Part shown: one piece after another, positions 41,215-53,457 of the stretch
Layout of the letters: every line of letters starts with the position of its first letter
Position numbering within the stretch: position 1 is the first letter of the stretch
Origin: Bathynomus jamesi
Lineage: Eukaryota; Arthropoda; Malacostraca; Isopoda; Cirolanidae
Reading direction: 5' to 3'
Assembly: GCA_023014485.1 (NCBI GenBank)
Contig: JAJOZX010001568.1
Coordinates: forward strand, 169,501 to 233,500
Length of the DNA: 64,000 nt
Translations under genes and position numbers: made by a program
Notes under the pieces: model-generated
What the model was told of the DNA's origin: nothing
Databases searched by the model: none
What the model saw: the letters and a program-made list of their open reading frames with translations, nothing else

Positions 41215-43565
41215 CCTAACCATTATCTCAGACCACAACTTAATCGAGATATCAACAAATATGACGACAGTACTAAAAGACAATACACATATTGAGGAAA
41301 GAAGCAAATTTGGGGCTTTTAACTTAAACTCCAAAACTATAAATTGGGAAGAAATCAGAGCGCACATGGCCCAAAATAGAGTGGAGAACAATTTTCGAGA
41401 ATAAAACAACTGAAGAAATGCTAGCAACCTTGGAAGAAAAAACGCTGAGAAATTTAGAAAAATATGCTCCGAAATCACAGCCAAAAGGAAAGAGGAGCTG
41501 GCTAGAGAGGCAAAAGAGAAGACTATTCCGCAAAAGAAAGAGTGGAGGCGAAGTTAGGCAACTGCGGAGAAAATGACAGGAAAGTAATACAAGAAAAACT
41601 GGAGGATATCGATAGGAAAATACAAGCCCTGATTAAGGACCACATAGAGAGGGAAGAGGAAAAGGTGGTAGAAGCAATCATGGAAAATCCAAAAAACTTC
41701 TATAGCTATGCAAAAACGAAAACAAAAACGCGCGCTGCTATTGGGACCTTAAGGACGAGAAATAATGAACTAACCGACGATCCAAAGGAAATATCTGAAA
41801 TATTGAGAGCTCAAAATGAATCAGTTTTCAGTACTCCAAAAAGCGACAAAGTGATTCCTGACATAGATGCATTCTTTGAAGAGGAATTGCAGGGAGAGTA
41901 TATAACAGACTTTGATTTTACCCCAGAAGATGTAGCGAGAGCTATAGGACAAATGAAACCACATTCAGCTGCGGGTCCGGACAATTGGAACGTATTATTG
42001 ATTAAAAACTAAAAATGAAATAGCTACACCTTTATACTGGATATGGAGACGATCCCTAGACACTGGGGAAATACCGAGCATCTTGAAAAGAGCAAACATT
42101 GTCCCTATATATAAAGGAGGGGACAGATCTGAAGCAAAGAACTACAGACTAGTGTCACTGACGTCCCGCCTCACCAAAGTATTTGAGAGAATAGTCAGAG
42201 AGAAAATTTATGATTTCCTGGAGACACGGGAAAGATTCAACGAAAATCAGCATGGATTCCGATCAGGTAGATCATGCCTATCACAACTAATAGAACACTA
42301 CAACAATATCCTAGATGCACTTGAAGGCAATGACAACTACGATGTTATATACACAGATTTTGCTAAAGCTTTCGACAAATGTGATCATGGTATAATAGCA
42401 CACAAAATGAAATATATGGGAATAACAGGCAAAGTAGGAAAATGGATCTACAACTTCTTCAGAGAACGTCTGCAGGTCGTCAAAATTCAAGGTATATCAT
42501 CATCAGAATCGGAAGTACGCAGCTCTGTATCACAAGGGACAGTAGTGGGCCAGTGGCCCCACTCCTGTTCATTATCATGCTAACAGACTGTCACAGACAT
42601 AGACAGCGGAGTAAACAGCAACAGTATAGTAACATCCTTTGCAGACAATACAAAGATCAGCAGAAAAATCAGCGATGTAAATGAAGTGGAGTCCTTGCAG
42701 AAGGACACGAACAAGATATACAAATGGTCAGAAAACAACATGTCATTTAACACCGATAAATTTCAGCTCTTGAGATATGGTAGAAAAGAGGAACTTAAAC
42801 AGACTGCATATTATGCTCCAGATAGACAGGAAATTCAGAGAAGCACGAAAGCGATCGATCTGGGGGGTAGTAATGACATATTATGCGAAATTCGAAACAC
42901 AAAATCAGATAGCGATAAATAAAGCAAAAAGAGTCACGGGACAGGTACTAAGAACGTTCAAGAGAAGGGACAGGACAGTAATGATTCCCCTGCTAAAAAC
43001 ACTGATTATACCAAAACTTGAATACTGCTCAGTTTTGACGTCCCCATATAAAAAGGAAGAAACTAATAAACTAGAAGAAACGCAAAGATATTTCACAGCC
43101 AAGAGTGATGGCTGCAAAGAACTCAACTACTGGGAAAGACTACGTAAACTAAATCTGTACTCCCTGGAAAGAAGAAGAGAGAGGTACACCATAATCTACA
43201 TATGGAAAATGATCGAAAAACTGGTACCAAACCTAAAACTAAACCCAATTACCATTCAAACAACAGTGGAAAATAGGAGAGGCAGAATATGTAGTGTTCC
43301 CAAATTAAAGGCCCGACAAGGAACCTCCTCAACTCTGAAGGAAAATAGAGCTTGGTTGTCAGGGGGGCCAAGACTTTTCCACCAGCTTCCAAAAGACCTC
43401 AGAAACGTAACGGAAGTCAAAGTTGGAGTCTTCATGAGAAGACTGGATGCCTGGCTCAGGACAGTACCAGATGAGCCGGGCGTGCCTGGTATGTACGGTG
43501 GAGAGCGCAAGAAAGCAATTCGCTCCTCCACCAAGCCAGACGTAGAGGCGGGGGCACCAGCTTGA
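41215..43565 (+). pseudogene. CR1-like LINE ORF2, truncated and broken
   Basis: Starts at the end of the endonuclease (ISDHNLIEI, 41228) right after the microsatellite. Then: linker with FYSYAKTKTKTR, SAAGPDNW near 41970, NYRLVSLTS, QHGFRSGRSC, DFAKAFDK (first Asp), VSQGTVVG (usual PQG is changed), then SFADNTKI near 42635 where the usual second Asp of the DD pair is Asn. Frame breaks near 42010, 42545, 42780 and 42895. The C-terminal part 42960-43565 matches the fragment at 4261-4830 (SLERRRERYTIIYIW). Both frame and catalytic site are lost. Confidence 0.85.
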
Positions 43566-43619
43566 CCTCCGTGTGAAGAGAGACCAACGCCAACGCACGA
43601 AACAACATAATGTTCATAA

Positions 43620-43640
43620 GGTATATATATATATATATAA
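43620..43640. repeat. (AT)n
   Basis: A short AT array before the hairpin. Confidence 0.85.
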
Positions 43641-43676
43641 ATGCAAAAAATCACAACGAAACACGTGATCTTTTTA

Positions 43677-43755
43677 ATAAGCAAAGAACCACAGGGAAAA
43701 GGAAAAGGAAACACGAAGTGTTTCCTTTTCCTTTTCCCTGTGGTTCTTTGCTTAT
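43677..43755. repeat. Perfect 38-bp hairpin
   Basis: Arms 43677-43714 and 43718-43755 are exact inverses with a GAA loop (begins ATAAGCAAAGAACCACAGGG). CACGTG lies 15 bp upstream and AT arrays are on both sides. Same design as 30512 and 44755. Confidence 0.95.
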
Positions 43756-43760
43756 ATATA

Positions 43761-43835
<75 letters not shown>
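43752..43835. repeat. (AT)n microsatellite
   Basis: AT array after the hairpin with two single-base breaks. Confidence 0.95.
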
Positions 43836-43840
<5 letters not shown>

Positions 43841-43989
43841 CTAGAAAGACAGCAGTTGCCACAAACTTTTTTATGCATAGAATTATATATAGCTGGAATA
43901 GTTTGCCGGTAGAATAATTAGTAGCACGTCTATAAACATGTTTAAAAATCGATTAGATGCATATGTTGATAGATTGGATATAGTTTAAG

Positions 43990-44140
43990 GTAGTAAAATT
44001 AAGGTTTTGTGGTTCGGAACCCACGTAAAATTGTAGGTCCCCTCCGCCACCATGGAGGAGATGCGCAATACACAATTACAAACATGGTTAGGTAGACCAG
44101 CCATGAGTGGCTCCTAGGGTCTGTTGTTCTGAAATATAAT
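43990..44140 (+). repeat. SINE tail with shared core module, copy 2
   Basis: GTGGTTCGGAACCCACGT then AAAATTGTAGGTCC, ending TCCTAGGGTCTGTTGTTCTG. No tRNA-like or 5S head is attached; the upstream part is unassigned. Confidence 0.75.
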
Positions 44141-44144
44141 ATAC

Positions 44145-44145
44145 A

Positions 44146-44201
<56 letters not shown>

Positions 44202-44210
44202 CAGTATATA
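44145..44210. repeat. (AT)n microsatellite
   Basis: AT array after the SINE tail. Confidence 0.95.
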
Positions 44211-44690
44211 ATGCTAGTCATTTTCATTTCAAATATGAAACAATTTTCCTTTTCATTTAAAAACTTTATTACCTGCATAAGGTCGAATTTAAAATAAGGT
44301 CGAACGTTTTCGAACCTTTTTCTGAAATTTAATTTTGTTCACGTAATTCTTAGAAACAAATTAAATAGATTTTGTGAAAATTTACCTCCAAATTTCTCTG
44401 ACGATTATTTCTGAACAAAACTATTAAAACCTTTAAACTTAAGGACGTAATCCCACCCACTTTTTCGGTTATCTTTTGTCTACAAATTTACGAATAATAC
44501 CCACTGTAAAAGAAAGTACACAGAAGAAACACTGAAACACCGCAACTCTCATTTGTGACCATGATGAAAAATCAGTGCGAACCATTATTTATCCAAACAG
44601 TAAATCTTTAACCAACATTTGTAACCACAGCCACGAGCACGATTATCCAATTTCTTCGTCAGATTTAGAAACCCTTCAAAGCAGTACAGT
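44211..44690. other. No gene recognised
   Basis: AT-rich spacer. Confidence 0.4.
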
Positions 44691-44691
44691 G

Positions 44692-44699
44692 TGTGTGTT

Positions 44700-44730
<31 letters not shown>
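44692..44730. repeat. (TG)n microsatellite
   Basis: About 17 TG units. Confidence 0.95.
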
Positions 44731-44733
<3 letters not shown>

Positions 44734-44754
44734 AAATGCAAATCTACAAGGAAA

Positions 44755-44880
44755 AAGAAAAATGATTCCAAGGCCTTTCGTGTATTCAGAAGTACACGAA
44801 AGGCCTTGGAATCATTTTTCTTGTGGGTTTGCACCATTCATTCATTTATTTCACGTGTTTAAGTGTGAAATTCATCCCAT
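44755..44880. repeat. CACGTG hairpin unit, copy 2
   Basis: A hairpin of about 27 bp (ATGATTCCAAGGCCTTTCGT and inverse, loop TTCAGAAG), then TTTCACGTGTTTAAG and GAAATTCATCCC and an AT array. Inverse layout of 30512. Confidence 0.9.
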
Positions 44881-44884
44881 ATAT

Positions 44885-44916
<32 letters not shown>

Positions 44917-45039
44917 AATATATATAACATATACATATATATATATATATACAATACCACTGATCTTTCCTATTCTCTCCGACTATTTTTCTGATTTGTC
45001 GGCAGTGGCCGGCGGATGATGATGGCGAGTCTTTTTTCT

Positions 45040-45185
45040 CTTTTCCTGAATGAATGTTAACCCACGAGTGATAGGTGTTGCTACTTACCCCCTTATTCTC
45101 TTCTCTTAACCCCCTACTCGTTCTTTTCTCTCGGGCTAACCTTAGAGTGGATCTTAGGGTCTTTGTTAACCTTAGCTTCTGTAGA
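45040..45185 (+). repeat. SINE-tail-like remnant
   Basis: GAGTGGATCTTAGGGTCTTTG near 45147 matches the end of the tails at 12500 and 43990; the remainder is diverged. Confidence 0.4.
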
Positions 45186-45189
45186 TCTG

Positions 45190-45535
45190 TAGATCTCATT
45201 TTACCTTCAGGTCACGGAATTTTCATACGTACAGAAATTAAAATTTAACACGAATGGCACCAAATTTTCTATAAAATTATTCGAAGTTTCGATAATTCGC
45301 AGGTTTATAGAGTGAAGTAACTGTTTTATATTTTATCCCGCTTCAATAGCATTTTTTTGTTTATTTTTAATTGCATTTTAAATGGAATTTTAATTTTCAA
45401 AAAAGTTCTTTTTTTTTGTTATTATTTTGCTGCAGATATTTGGTTCATTAAGAGAGCTGTAATGTTTCTACGTATCCAATTGTTGATTTTATTCTTCTTT
45501 GGCTGATGTTCGCTGCTCACACGTCGGTATATATA
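45190..45535. other. No gene recognised
   Basis: AT-rich spacer. Confidence 0.4.
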
Positions 45536-45547
45536 TATAATATATAT

Positions 45548-45835
45548 ATATATGATACACACAGACCGTGCATAGAACAAGGAACTCTTTTGGGAAAATT
45601 AAATCCACTATAGTCCTAATAAGTAATGGTAAATGACAAACACTATTGACCCGTTGCCCACGTCGGGCTAGCATCATGAAAAAGAAAAAACTATAGTGTT
45701 TGTCATTTATCATTACTTATTCGGACTACTGTATAGTGGATTTAATTTTCCCAGAAGAGTTCCTTGTTCCATGCACGGTCTGTGTGTATCATAAAAGACC
45801 TCAAGGGACCATTCCGAGTTCTATCCCATATATAA
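45548..45835. repeat. Hairpin-forming interspersed repeat, copy 3
   Basis: Foldback: ACACACAGACCGTGCAT ... GGAACAAGGAACTC at the left and its inverse at 45757-45790. The central CCGTTGCCCACGTCGG lies off-centre. AT arrays on both sides. Confidence 0.85.
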
Positions 45836-45899
45836 TATTATATATAATTATATATATATATATATATTATATATATATATATATATATCATAGTTTAAG

Positions 45900-46275
45900 T
45901 GGAAGTATGAAGAGTTAAATATCTTTTTAAATAGAGCACCATTTCGCTCATACGCCCATTTTAGGGTACGAGCACCTCGCAGCAGCATTGCCAAACAATT
46001 AGGGGGTCAAATTACTGACGAGGCTTTCGTACGTGGTTCATCACCACTGAAAGCCATATCCGTATTCAACTGAATGCAATTTTCGTTAGTTTGTATTGCA
46101 GACACCCCAGTTATATATCAAGGCCTGGTGGTGATTCTTCAAGAGCAAGATGCACCGCAAGTTTGTGTTTCTTCCCTTAGGCAGCGCAAATTTTCCCACA
46201 TCAATCACAGTCACACTCGTACAACCTTAGGCTTGCTCTACACAAAGTGAACCAAAAACCACAATTATCCATATA
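45900..46275. other. No gene recognised
   Basis: Flank of the palindrome. It has no counterpart beyond 63093, so it marks the outer limit of the left arm. Confidence 0.5.
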
Positions 46276-46289
46276 TAGGCCTGAGTAGT

Positions 46290-46410
46290 ATAGCCGCAAA
46301 AGGGGAGAGTGCAAGAATGTTGCAGGTTATTATGTAATGTTGCAAAAGGGGGTGGGGTGTTGCAAAAAAAAGAAAAAAATTAAAAAAAAAGAAAAAAAAA
46401 AAAAAAGAGT
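46290..46410. repeat. TTGCAA / poly-purine tract
   Basis: TTGCAAAAGGGGG units then A/G-only sequence; counterpart at 62930-63060. Confidence 0.8.
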
Positions 46411-46663
46411 ACTGGCCTTTGTTGCCAACCTAGGTTGCAGGGGGCATGCAACTTGGGGGCCTCCCCCAAGCTATTCCCCCCAAAGGGCCAGAGAAAGGAG
46501 GAGAGAAAGGAGGAGAGTGTGTTCACCTGGCAGGAGCCAAGTGCACATTAAGACTTCAGCCGAGTAGGCGTTGTTTATAGGCTCCTAATCAGCCAGAATC
46601 AGCCAGTTGGCTGAATCAGCCAGTTGACTGAGCCAAGCGGGTAGGGGTACACCTGAAGGAGAG

Positions 46664-48042
46664 AGTTACAAGGAGTTACAAGGAAAAGAAGTACCTCAAA
46701 AGGCCTTGCGGCCCATACCGAGGAGTACCAATGGCAACGGGTGCCAGGGAAAATTTTGTCTTTCAAACTATGCTAGCAGTAGTAGAAAACTGGATAGAAA
46801 AGTAGAAGGCCTCTCCCCACCCTCCGCTCCTCCTGCCAGAGGCAGGTACGGAAAAAGGTTGAAGAAAATACCTTGACCCTGGAAAAGTAGCCAAGGAATT
46901 TTACAGGAAAGTGGAGAATATATAAATAGCTCTATATTTAGCTTGCTCACAGAGAGACCGAGCAAGCGAACTCCTGCAGAGTTTTCTGAGGTTTTAATCT
47001 TAAACTATGAGTGTGTTCTGTACTTTGTCTAGCCTATTTTAAAAACAGATTTACACTTTGACTGGAAACATCCTCTGAGGAAGTTGGTTCCAGATATTAA
47101 CTATTTTATAGGAAAGAAATTTCCGCAGACTGAGGTCCTAAATGTCTTTACACACTCAATAGTGTGCAAGATTTCGTCTAACCTTTTCTTGAACTGATCC
47201 ACAGAGGAACTGTTCACAACTTCCGAAGGTAACCTGTTCCATGTGTCACAGATCTTATACGTAACGTAATTCCCACACACACTAGTCCTAAACCGTTTCA
47301 AATCCAACTTCCAACCATTGTTGCGAGTTGGGTTATCATTTAAACTAAACATACTTCTAAAATCGACATCGTTGAACCCTCGTAAGAGCTTGAAAACCTC
47401 GATCAGTTGACCGCGCAGCCTCCGAGTTTCAAGCGAAAACAAGTTCAGGGCGCGTAACCGTCGATTGTAGCCCTATGCCTAACGGAAGGGATTAGCTTTG
47501 TGGCCCTCGCCTGCACTCGCTCCAGCCTCTCAATATCTTTCCTGAGGGTGGGCGACCAGAACTGCACAGCATACTCCAGGTACGGCCGAACAAGGGAATT
47601 GTACAGTGAGAGCACAATCTCCTTGTTCCGAAACTGAAATTGCCCTGATATAACCCAATAGTTTTCTGGGCTTTCTTTTCCATCTCTACACACTGTTTCG
47701 TAAACTTAAGGTCGCTGCTAATTAGCACACCCAAGTCCTTTTCTAAATCAGTCACCTCGATATTACTGCCCAACATCGAGTAGTCCGACTTGGGATTGGC
47801 GTAGCCAATGTGCATCACTTTGCAATTACCCAAGTTAAACGGCATTTGCCATTTTTCGGACCACTCTCCTATCCTACCTAGGTCCGCACGCAGTTCCTCG
47901 ATCGCTTCGGGCGTCCCAACATTGGCCCCAAGCTTGGTGTCATCAGCGAATTTGGCGATCCGACTGACGATGCCACCGTCGATATCATTTATGTAAATGG
48001 TAAACAACAGTGGCCCCAAAACGGAACCCTGAGGAACCCCAC
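46664..48042 (-). pseudogene. CR1 LINE fragment, left arm only
   Basis: 5'-truncated CR1-type insertion in the minisatellite, absent at the matching point of the right arm (about 62690). From 48042 the minus strand reads GVPQGSVLGPLLF, INDIDGG, KFADDTKL (catalytic DD intact), LGVLISSDLKF. After breaks near 47650 and 47460: LVRPYLEYAVQFWSP, RVQARATKL and the C-terminal YKICDTWNRLPSEVV. The 3' end carries two GTTACAAGGA units, in keeping with short 3' tandem repeats of CR1. Not functional. Confidence 0.85.
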
Positions 48043-48262
48043 CTGAAGAAGAGAGAGACGCCTGAAGGAGAGAGAGAGACACCTGAAGAAGAGAGAGACG
48101 CCTGAAGGAGAGAGAGACCAGAAGAAGAGAGAGACGCCTGAAGGAGAGAGAGAGAGACCTGAAGGAGAGAGAGACACCTGTAGGAGAGAGAGAGAGAGAC
48201 CTGAAGGAGAGAGAAAAACACCTGTAGGAGAGAGAGAGAGACACCTGAAGGAGAGAGGAGTT
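48043..48262. repeat. Minisatellite, left arm
   Basis: About ten units of CCTGAAGGAGAGAGAGAC and variants (GAAGAAG, GTAGGAG). Confidence 0.95.
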
Positions 48263-49716
<1,454 letters not shown>

Positions 49717-50700
49717 TACCAGATACCACTTTTTACCATTATTATGGTGAGTTGTCTCCAACTAAAAGATTTCGTTGTGAACAGCAGCTCATAACGAGAG
49801 ACCTTCCCCCCAATCCCTGATAAGTCTCCCTTCACTTCAAATGAAGAGAAATTATGAAACATACGCTTGTCTGTGCACAAAGCATATAAAAAACCATAAT
49901 ATATTTATATAGTTAATCAATCGAGCCCATCTATATATAGATGTTTATAATATAAAAAACCATAATATATTTATATAGTTAATCAATCGAGCCCAACTAT
50001 ATATAGATGTTTATAGTGTTTTACAATAGATGTATATAGTGTTTAACGATTAGGTCCATCAAATAAAGCATTTCAACAATGATTTCACTGTTTCAGAAAG
50101 ATTTATGTATGACTTAAAAATATATTATTGATATGCCTAACTTAAGATCAGGATGCTTTTATAGTTTACAGCATCTTTTAAAAGTTTAACTACCAAGTTA
50201 TAAATTAATTATCAACCGGATTGATTAAAAGTAAAGTCAGCTTTCAATATATTTTAGTAATATAACAGAATTAACAAAGTTACCCAATAAATAATTCGTT
50301 AGACAGAAAATGAATTTTTATAAGGGATGCCCAACTAATTATGACGCATATTAAATTAAAAAATAATAACAAACGTAAATAAAGCGTATATTAAAAAAAA
50401 TTTCGTTTTATTCTTTCCTTATTGATAACTTATTTAAACTAATCTCTGTATATGTGCTTATTTAATCACAATGATTTAAGTTTAAAAGTAAAAACTGTTT
50501 TCTGTGAAAACATGATGATAATTATTTTATTCTGTTCTTCGGAAGAGCTTCAATTCGGTTGCCAGATACCACTTTTTACCATTATTATGGTGAGTTGTCT
50601 CCAACTAAAAGACTTCGTTGTGAACAGCAACTCATAATGAGAGACCTTCCCCCCCAATCCCTGATAAGTCTCCCTTCACTTCAAATGAAGAGAAATTTAT
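49717..50700. repeat. 140-bp direct repeat pair, left arm
   Basis: 49717-49858 and 50561-50700 share ACCAGATACCACTTTTTACC through CTTCATTTGAAGTGAAGG-type sequence. Between them lie two about 60-bp units with ATCTATATATAGATG (49895-50010). Confidence 0.85.
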
Positions 50701-51050
50701 GGAGAGAGAGAGTTTTGTTCAAATAACGGGATATGCTTGTACGAGTTTACAATTACATCATTATTGCTCTGCATTACGCAGTATATGCGGCTTAATAATA
50801 TTTCACCGCTTAAAGTATAGGGAAGCCTGTATTCGATATGAAGGGCTTTCATATCGTTCAGTACTATTTTTGTTCCCACTTTACAACCGGTTGGTAAGTC
50901 ATCTTTAAACACGTCTAGAATACAATCAAAAGCACGCACAAAGAGTTCATCGTTAGCTACATTATTAAACACAAGTTTATAAACACGCTTTTCCAATCGA
51001 GGGTTTATTTCTACCGACTCGAGCTTTTCAATCGTGAACTCACTCAACAT
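50697..51050 (-). CDS. ORF Y2, left arm (117 aa, unrecognised)
   Basis: Complete open frame MLSEFTIEKLES ... NSLSP. Helical, mixed charge, no signal peptide or membrane segment. Notable segment DELFVRAFDCILDVFKDDLP. I recognise no family. It is the full-length form of Y; the other form (Y1) has two extra residues (DV) after MLSE and is cut short. Its ATG overlaps the stop of Z2 by 11 nt. The right-arm copy (59714-60067) differs at one residue (Arg/His at 20). Confidence 0.6.
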   Translation of the reverse strand: MLSEFTIEKLESVEINPRLEKRVYKLVFNNVANDELFVRAFDCILDVFKDDLPTGCKVGTKIVLNDMKALHIEYRLPYTLSGEILLSRIYCVMQSNNDVIVNSYKHIPLFEQNSLSP

Positions 51051-51228
51051 AGCGGCAATTGAAATAATCTTCTAAATCGTTACGACAACTGCGCGTTATA
51101 TAAAGAAATAGTTCTTCAGGGTGAACGGTGTAGGTGAGCTCAGCCTTGTACCGATCAATTGCTTTATACCAAAGTTTTATAAGAAACACCAAATAATTGT
51201 CCCCTAGCGCAATTGGAAAGGTTTTCAC
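51040..51228 (-). CDS. ORF Z2, left arm (partial)
   Basis: Ends WYKAIDRYKAELTYTVHPEE then LFLYITRSCRNDLEDYFNC, overlapping the start of Y2 (ATGTTGAGTGA). The upstream part runs into SINE-tail sequence, so its true start is lost. The last 28 residues are shared with Z. Unrecognised. Confidence 0.5.
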   Translation of the reverse strand: MKTFPIALGDNYLVFLIKLWYKAIDRYKAELTYTVHPEELFLYITRSCRNDLEDYFNCRYVE

Positions 51229-51420
51229 CCCACCTTAGACCCACAGTTTAACATTAGAAAATTCTGAAACCTAACCAGTGCCAAAAATGAAACACCAAAT
51301 AATTGTCCCCTAGCGCAATTGGAAAGGTTTTCACTCCGCCTTAGACCCACAGTTTAACGTGGATTCAGAAATACATCTCGTCGATTGCTCACTATTTCAT
51401 CGAGATAATTAAAGCTCAGG
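51183..51420 (-). repeat. Duplicated SINE-tail segment
   Basis: Two about 107-bp tandem units with CACCAAATAATTGTCCCCTA and the CCTTAGACCCACAGTTTAAC core of the compound SINE tail. Confidence 0.75.
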
Positions 51421-51724
51421 ACCTGCATTGTCTATAAGATCTGTGGCGCGTGGAGCCTTCAGAAGAGGTGCCAGATACCATTGTATACATTATCATGGAG
51501 AGCTGACAGACACCATTGCTCAGGTACACAGTTGACAGATTGTACCATTTATTTTCTTAAAAGTTGGTTTAGAATTCCGCTAGTAGGTTTACAAGGCGTA
51601 ACATGATGTAATTAACCAAAAGAATTAAGTAAAACATCATTGCATCATTCTGTTTATTATAAATATATAGAAAATAAATATACATTTGAATGATAATAGA
51701 AATGAGGAATATGCATATAATCCG
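51421..51724. repeat. Non-coding arm segment with CAGAxxCCATTG motifs
   Basis: No gene. GCCAGATACCATTG, GACAGACACCATTG and GACAGATTGTACCAT at 51470-51550. Confidence 0.6.
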
Positions 51725-51744
51725 CCAATATAACAGTACAGACA

Positions 51745-51746
<2 letters not shown>

Positions 51747-51784
<38 letters not shown>
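51747..51784. repeat. (CA)n, left arm
   Basis: CA array flanked by two copies of an about 60-bp GGAATATGCATATAATCC unit. Confidence 0.95.
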
Positions 51785-51786
<2 letters not shown>

Positions 51787-51999
51787 TATGGCGATATATA
51801 GAAATAAATATACATTTCAATAATAATGGAAATATGCATATAATCCTTCAATATATCAGTACAGGAGAAATATCACACAAATATATAAATACATTTCACT
51901 TTTTTTCAAAATACTAAACTCGCACTTAATCGAGTTTACAATTACATCATTATTGCTCTACATTACGCAGTATATACGGTTTAATAATATTTCACCGCT

Positions 52000-52245
52000 T
52001 TAAGTATAGGGAAACCTGTACTCGATATGAAGGGCTTTCATATCGTTCAGTACTATTTTTGTTCCCACTTTACAACCGGATGGTAAGTCATCTTTAAATA
52101 CGTCTAGAATACAATCAAAAGCACGCACAAAGAGTTCATCGTTAGTTACATTATTAAACACAAGTTTATAAACACGCTTTTCCAATCGAGGGTTTATTTC
52201 TACCGACCCGAGCTTTTCAATCGTGAACACGTCTTCACTCAACAT
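52000..52245 (-). pseudogene. ORF Y1, left arm, truncated
   Basis: Like Y2 through HIEYRFPYT, then stops: a T missing from the run after CCCTATAC (complement near 52003) shifts the frame. Starts MLSEDVFTIEK and overlaps the stop of Z by 11 nt. Confidence 0.6.
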
Positions 52246-52339
52246 AGCGGCAATTGAAATAATCTTCTAAATCGTTACGACAACTGCGCGTTATATAAAG
52301 AAATAGTTCTTCAGGATAATTTTCACGAACTAGGCACAT
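52235..52339 (-). CDS. ORF Z, left arm (34 aa)
   Basis: MCLVRENYPEE ... NCRYVE, between X and Y1. Conserved in the right arm copies. Too short to identify; it may be the end of a longer frame seen in Z2. Confidence 0.45.
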   Translation of the reverse strand: MCLVRENYPEELFLYITRSCRNDLEDYFNCRYVE

Positions 52340-52353
52340 TTTATAATGTTTTA

Positions 52354-52941
52354 CTAAACATCTTCACACACCGGCGCACTATTTGAGAGGAACATATGCT
52401 CATATTTTTCCTTTCTGCCCATCAAACGATACTCATCTCTAAAGTCTGTTAAAAACTCACGCAGGACTAGCCACAACCTCACTACGAACCTCGTCATGAT
52501 ATACATTAATATAGTGATAAAAATACTTAAGATTGTCCATGATCACGAGATTCACATTTTCAGTCGTAGGGTATGAGTAATCGACATGGTGTAGCATGAC
52601 GTAATGCCGCTTGTCACACCACCCATCCGCAAGACTCATTATCCATACCTGCTGCTTCTCTTCTGCACGCGTTGTTTCTTTTACTTTACGGTATATGTGA
52701 GACTTTATAAAGTTTAGCTCTGCAGCATACTTCAGCACATCGTCAGTGCAACGAAAGCCTTCAATGGTCTCACCAGAACATCCGTAGAGTATTTGTACAT
52801 CTTGGAACTTCACACAATCCAATGTGGTTTTAAAAGAGGCATAGGAGGGGGAATAGGAAGTTTTTCGGTATCCACCACATCCTGGCACTTTGCTGAATAC
52901 CATTTCATAAACGTTGTACAAGCAATATTAAAGGTAGCCAT
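52354..52941 (-). pseudogene. ORF X, left arm, broken
   Basis: Counterpart of the intact 196-residue X in the right arm. Two indels break it: one C missing in a C-run near 52855 and two bases missing near 52470, so only 52457-52921 stays open. See X-A for features. Confidence 0.65.
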
Positions 52942-53049
52942 TTGAATACACGTCTGATTTTTCTTCTGAATACACGTCTGATCTCTCGGTCTTACTGCAG
53001 TCGACTGACACGCAGGGAATCACAGATAGTAACATGACTCACGGTCTTA

Positions 53050-53457
53050 CAGTGGGCGGAGCTTAGAATTTTCGCCTGTGCACACACAAAGGAGAAAGTG
53101 AAACGCTAATTGAAACATGAGTTATTTAATAAACGAGATATTCAGTTAACACAAGAAATAACAGAAAACACAAGAAAAAACAAATGCTTAGATTTGGTGA
53201 TCACAAACAACAGAAACCTAATACTTTAAAGAAAGCATTCTATTAAATACTTTTAGCCTATGTTCACGAATTAATACCGGTTTTAAAATAGATTCGACAA
53301 GAAGACCGGCTGGACTGATTTTATAGAAATTCAAGGATTCCAAGTTGATCACGAGAGAAGTTATGTAGTCATCTTCCATGCTGCAAAATCTCGTCGTTAG
53401 CCTGTCTGCTCAGAGCACCGACAAGAGGTAAAATCGAATCCACATCAACACAAAATT
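53050..53457. other. Spacer between X and IER-like genes, left arm
   Basis: Same as 55463-55840. No gene seen. Confidence 0.5.
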
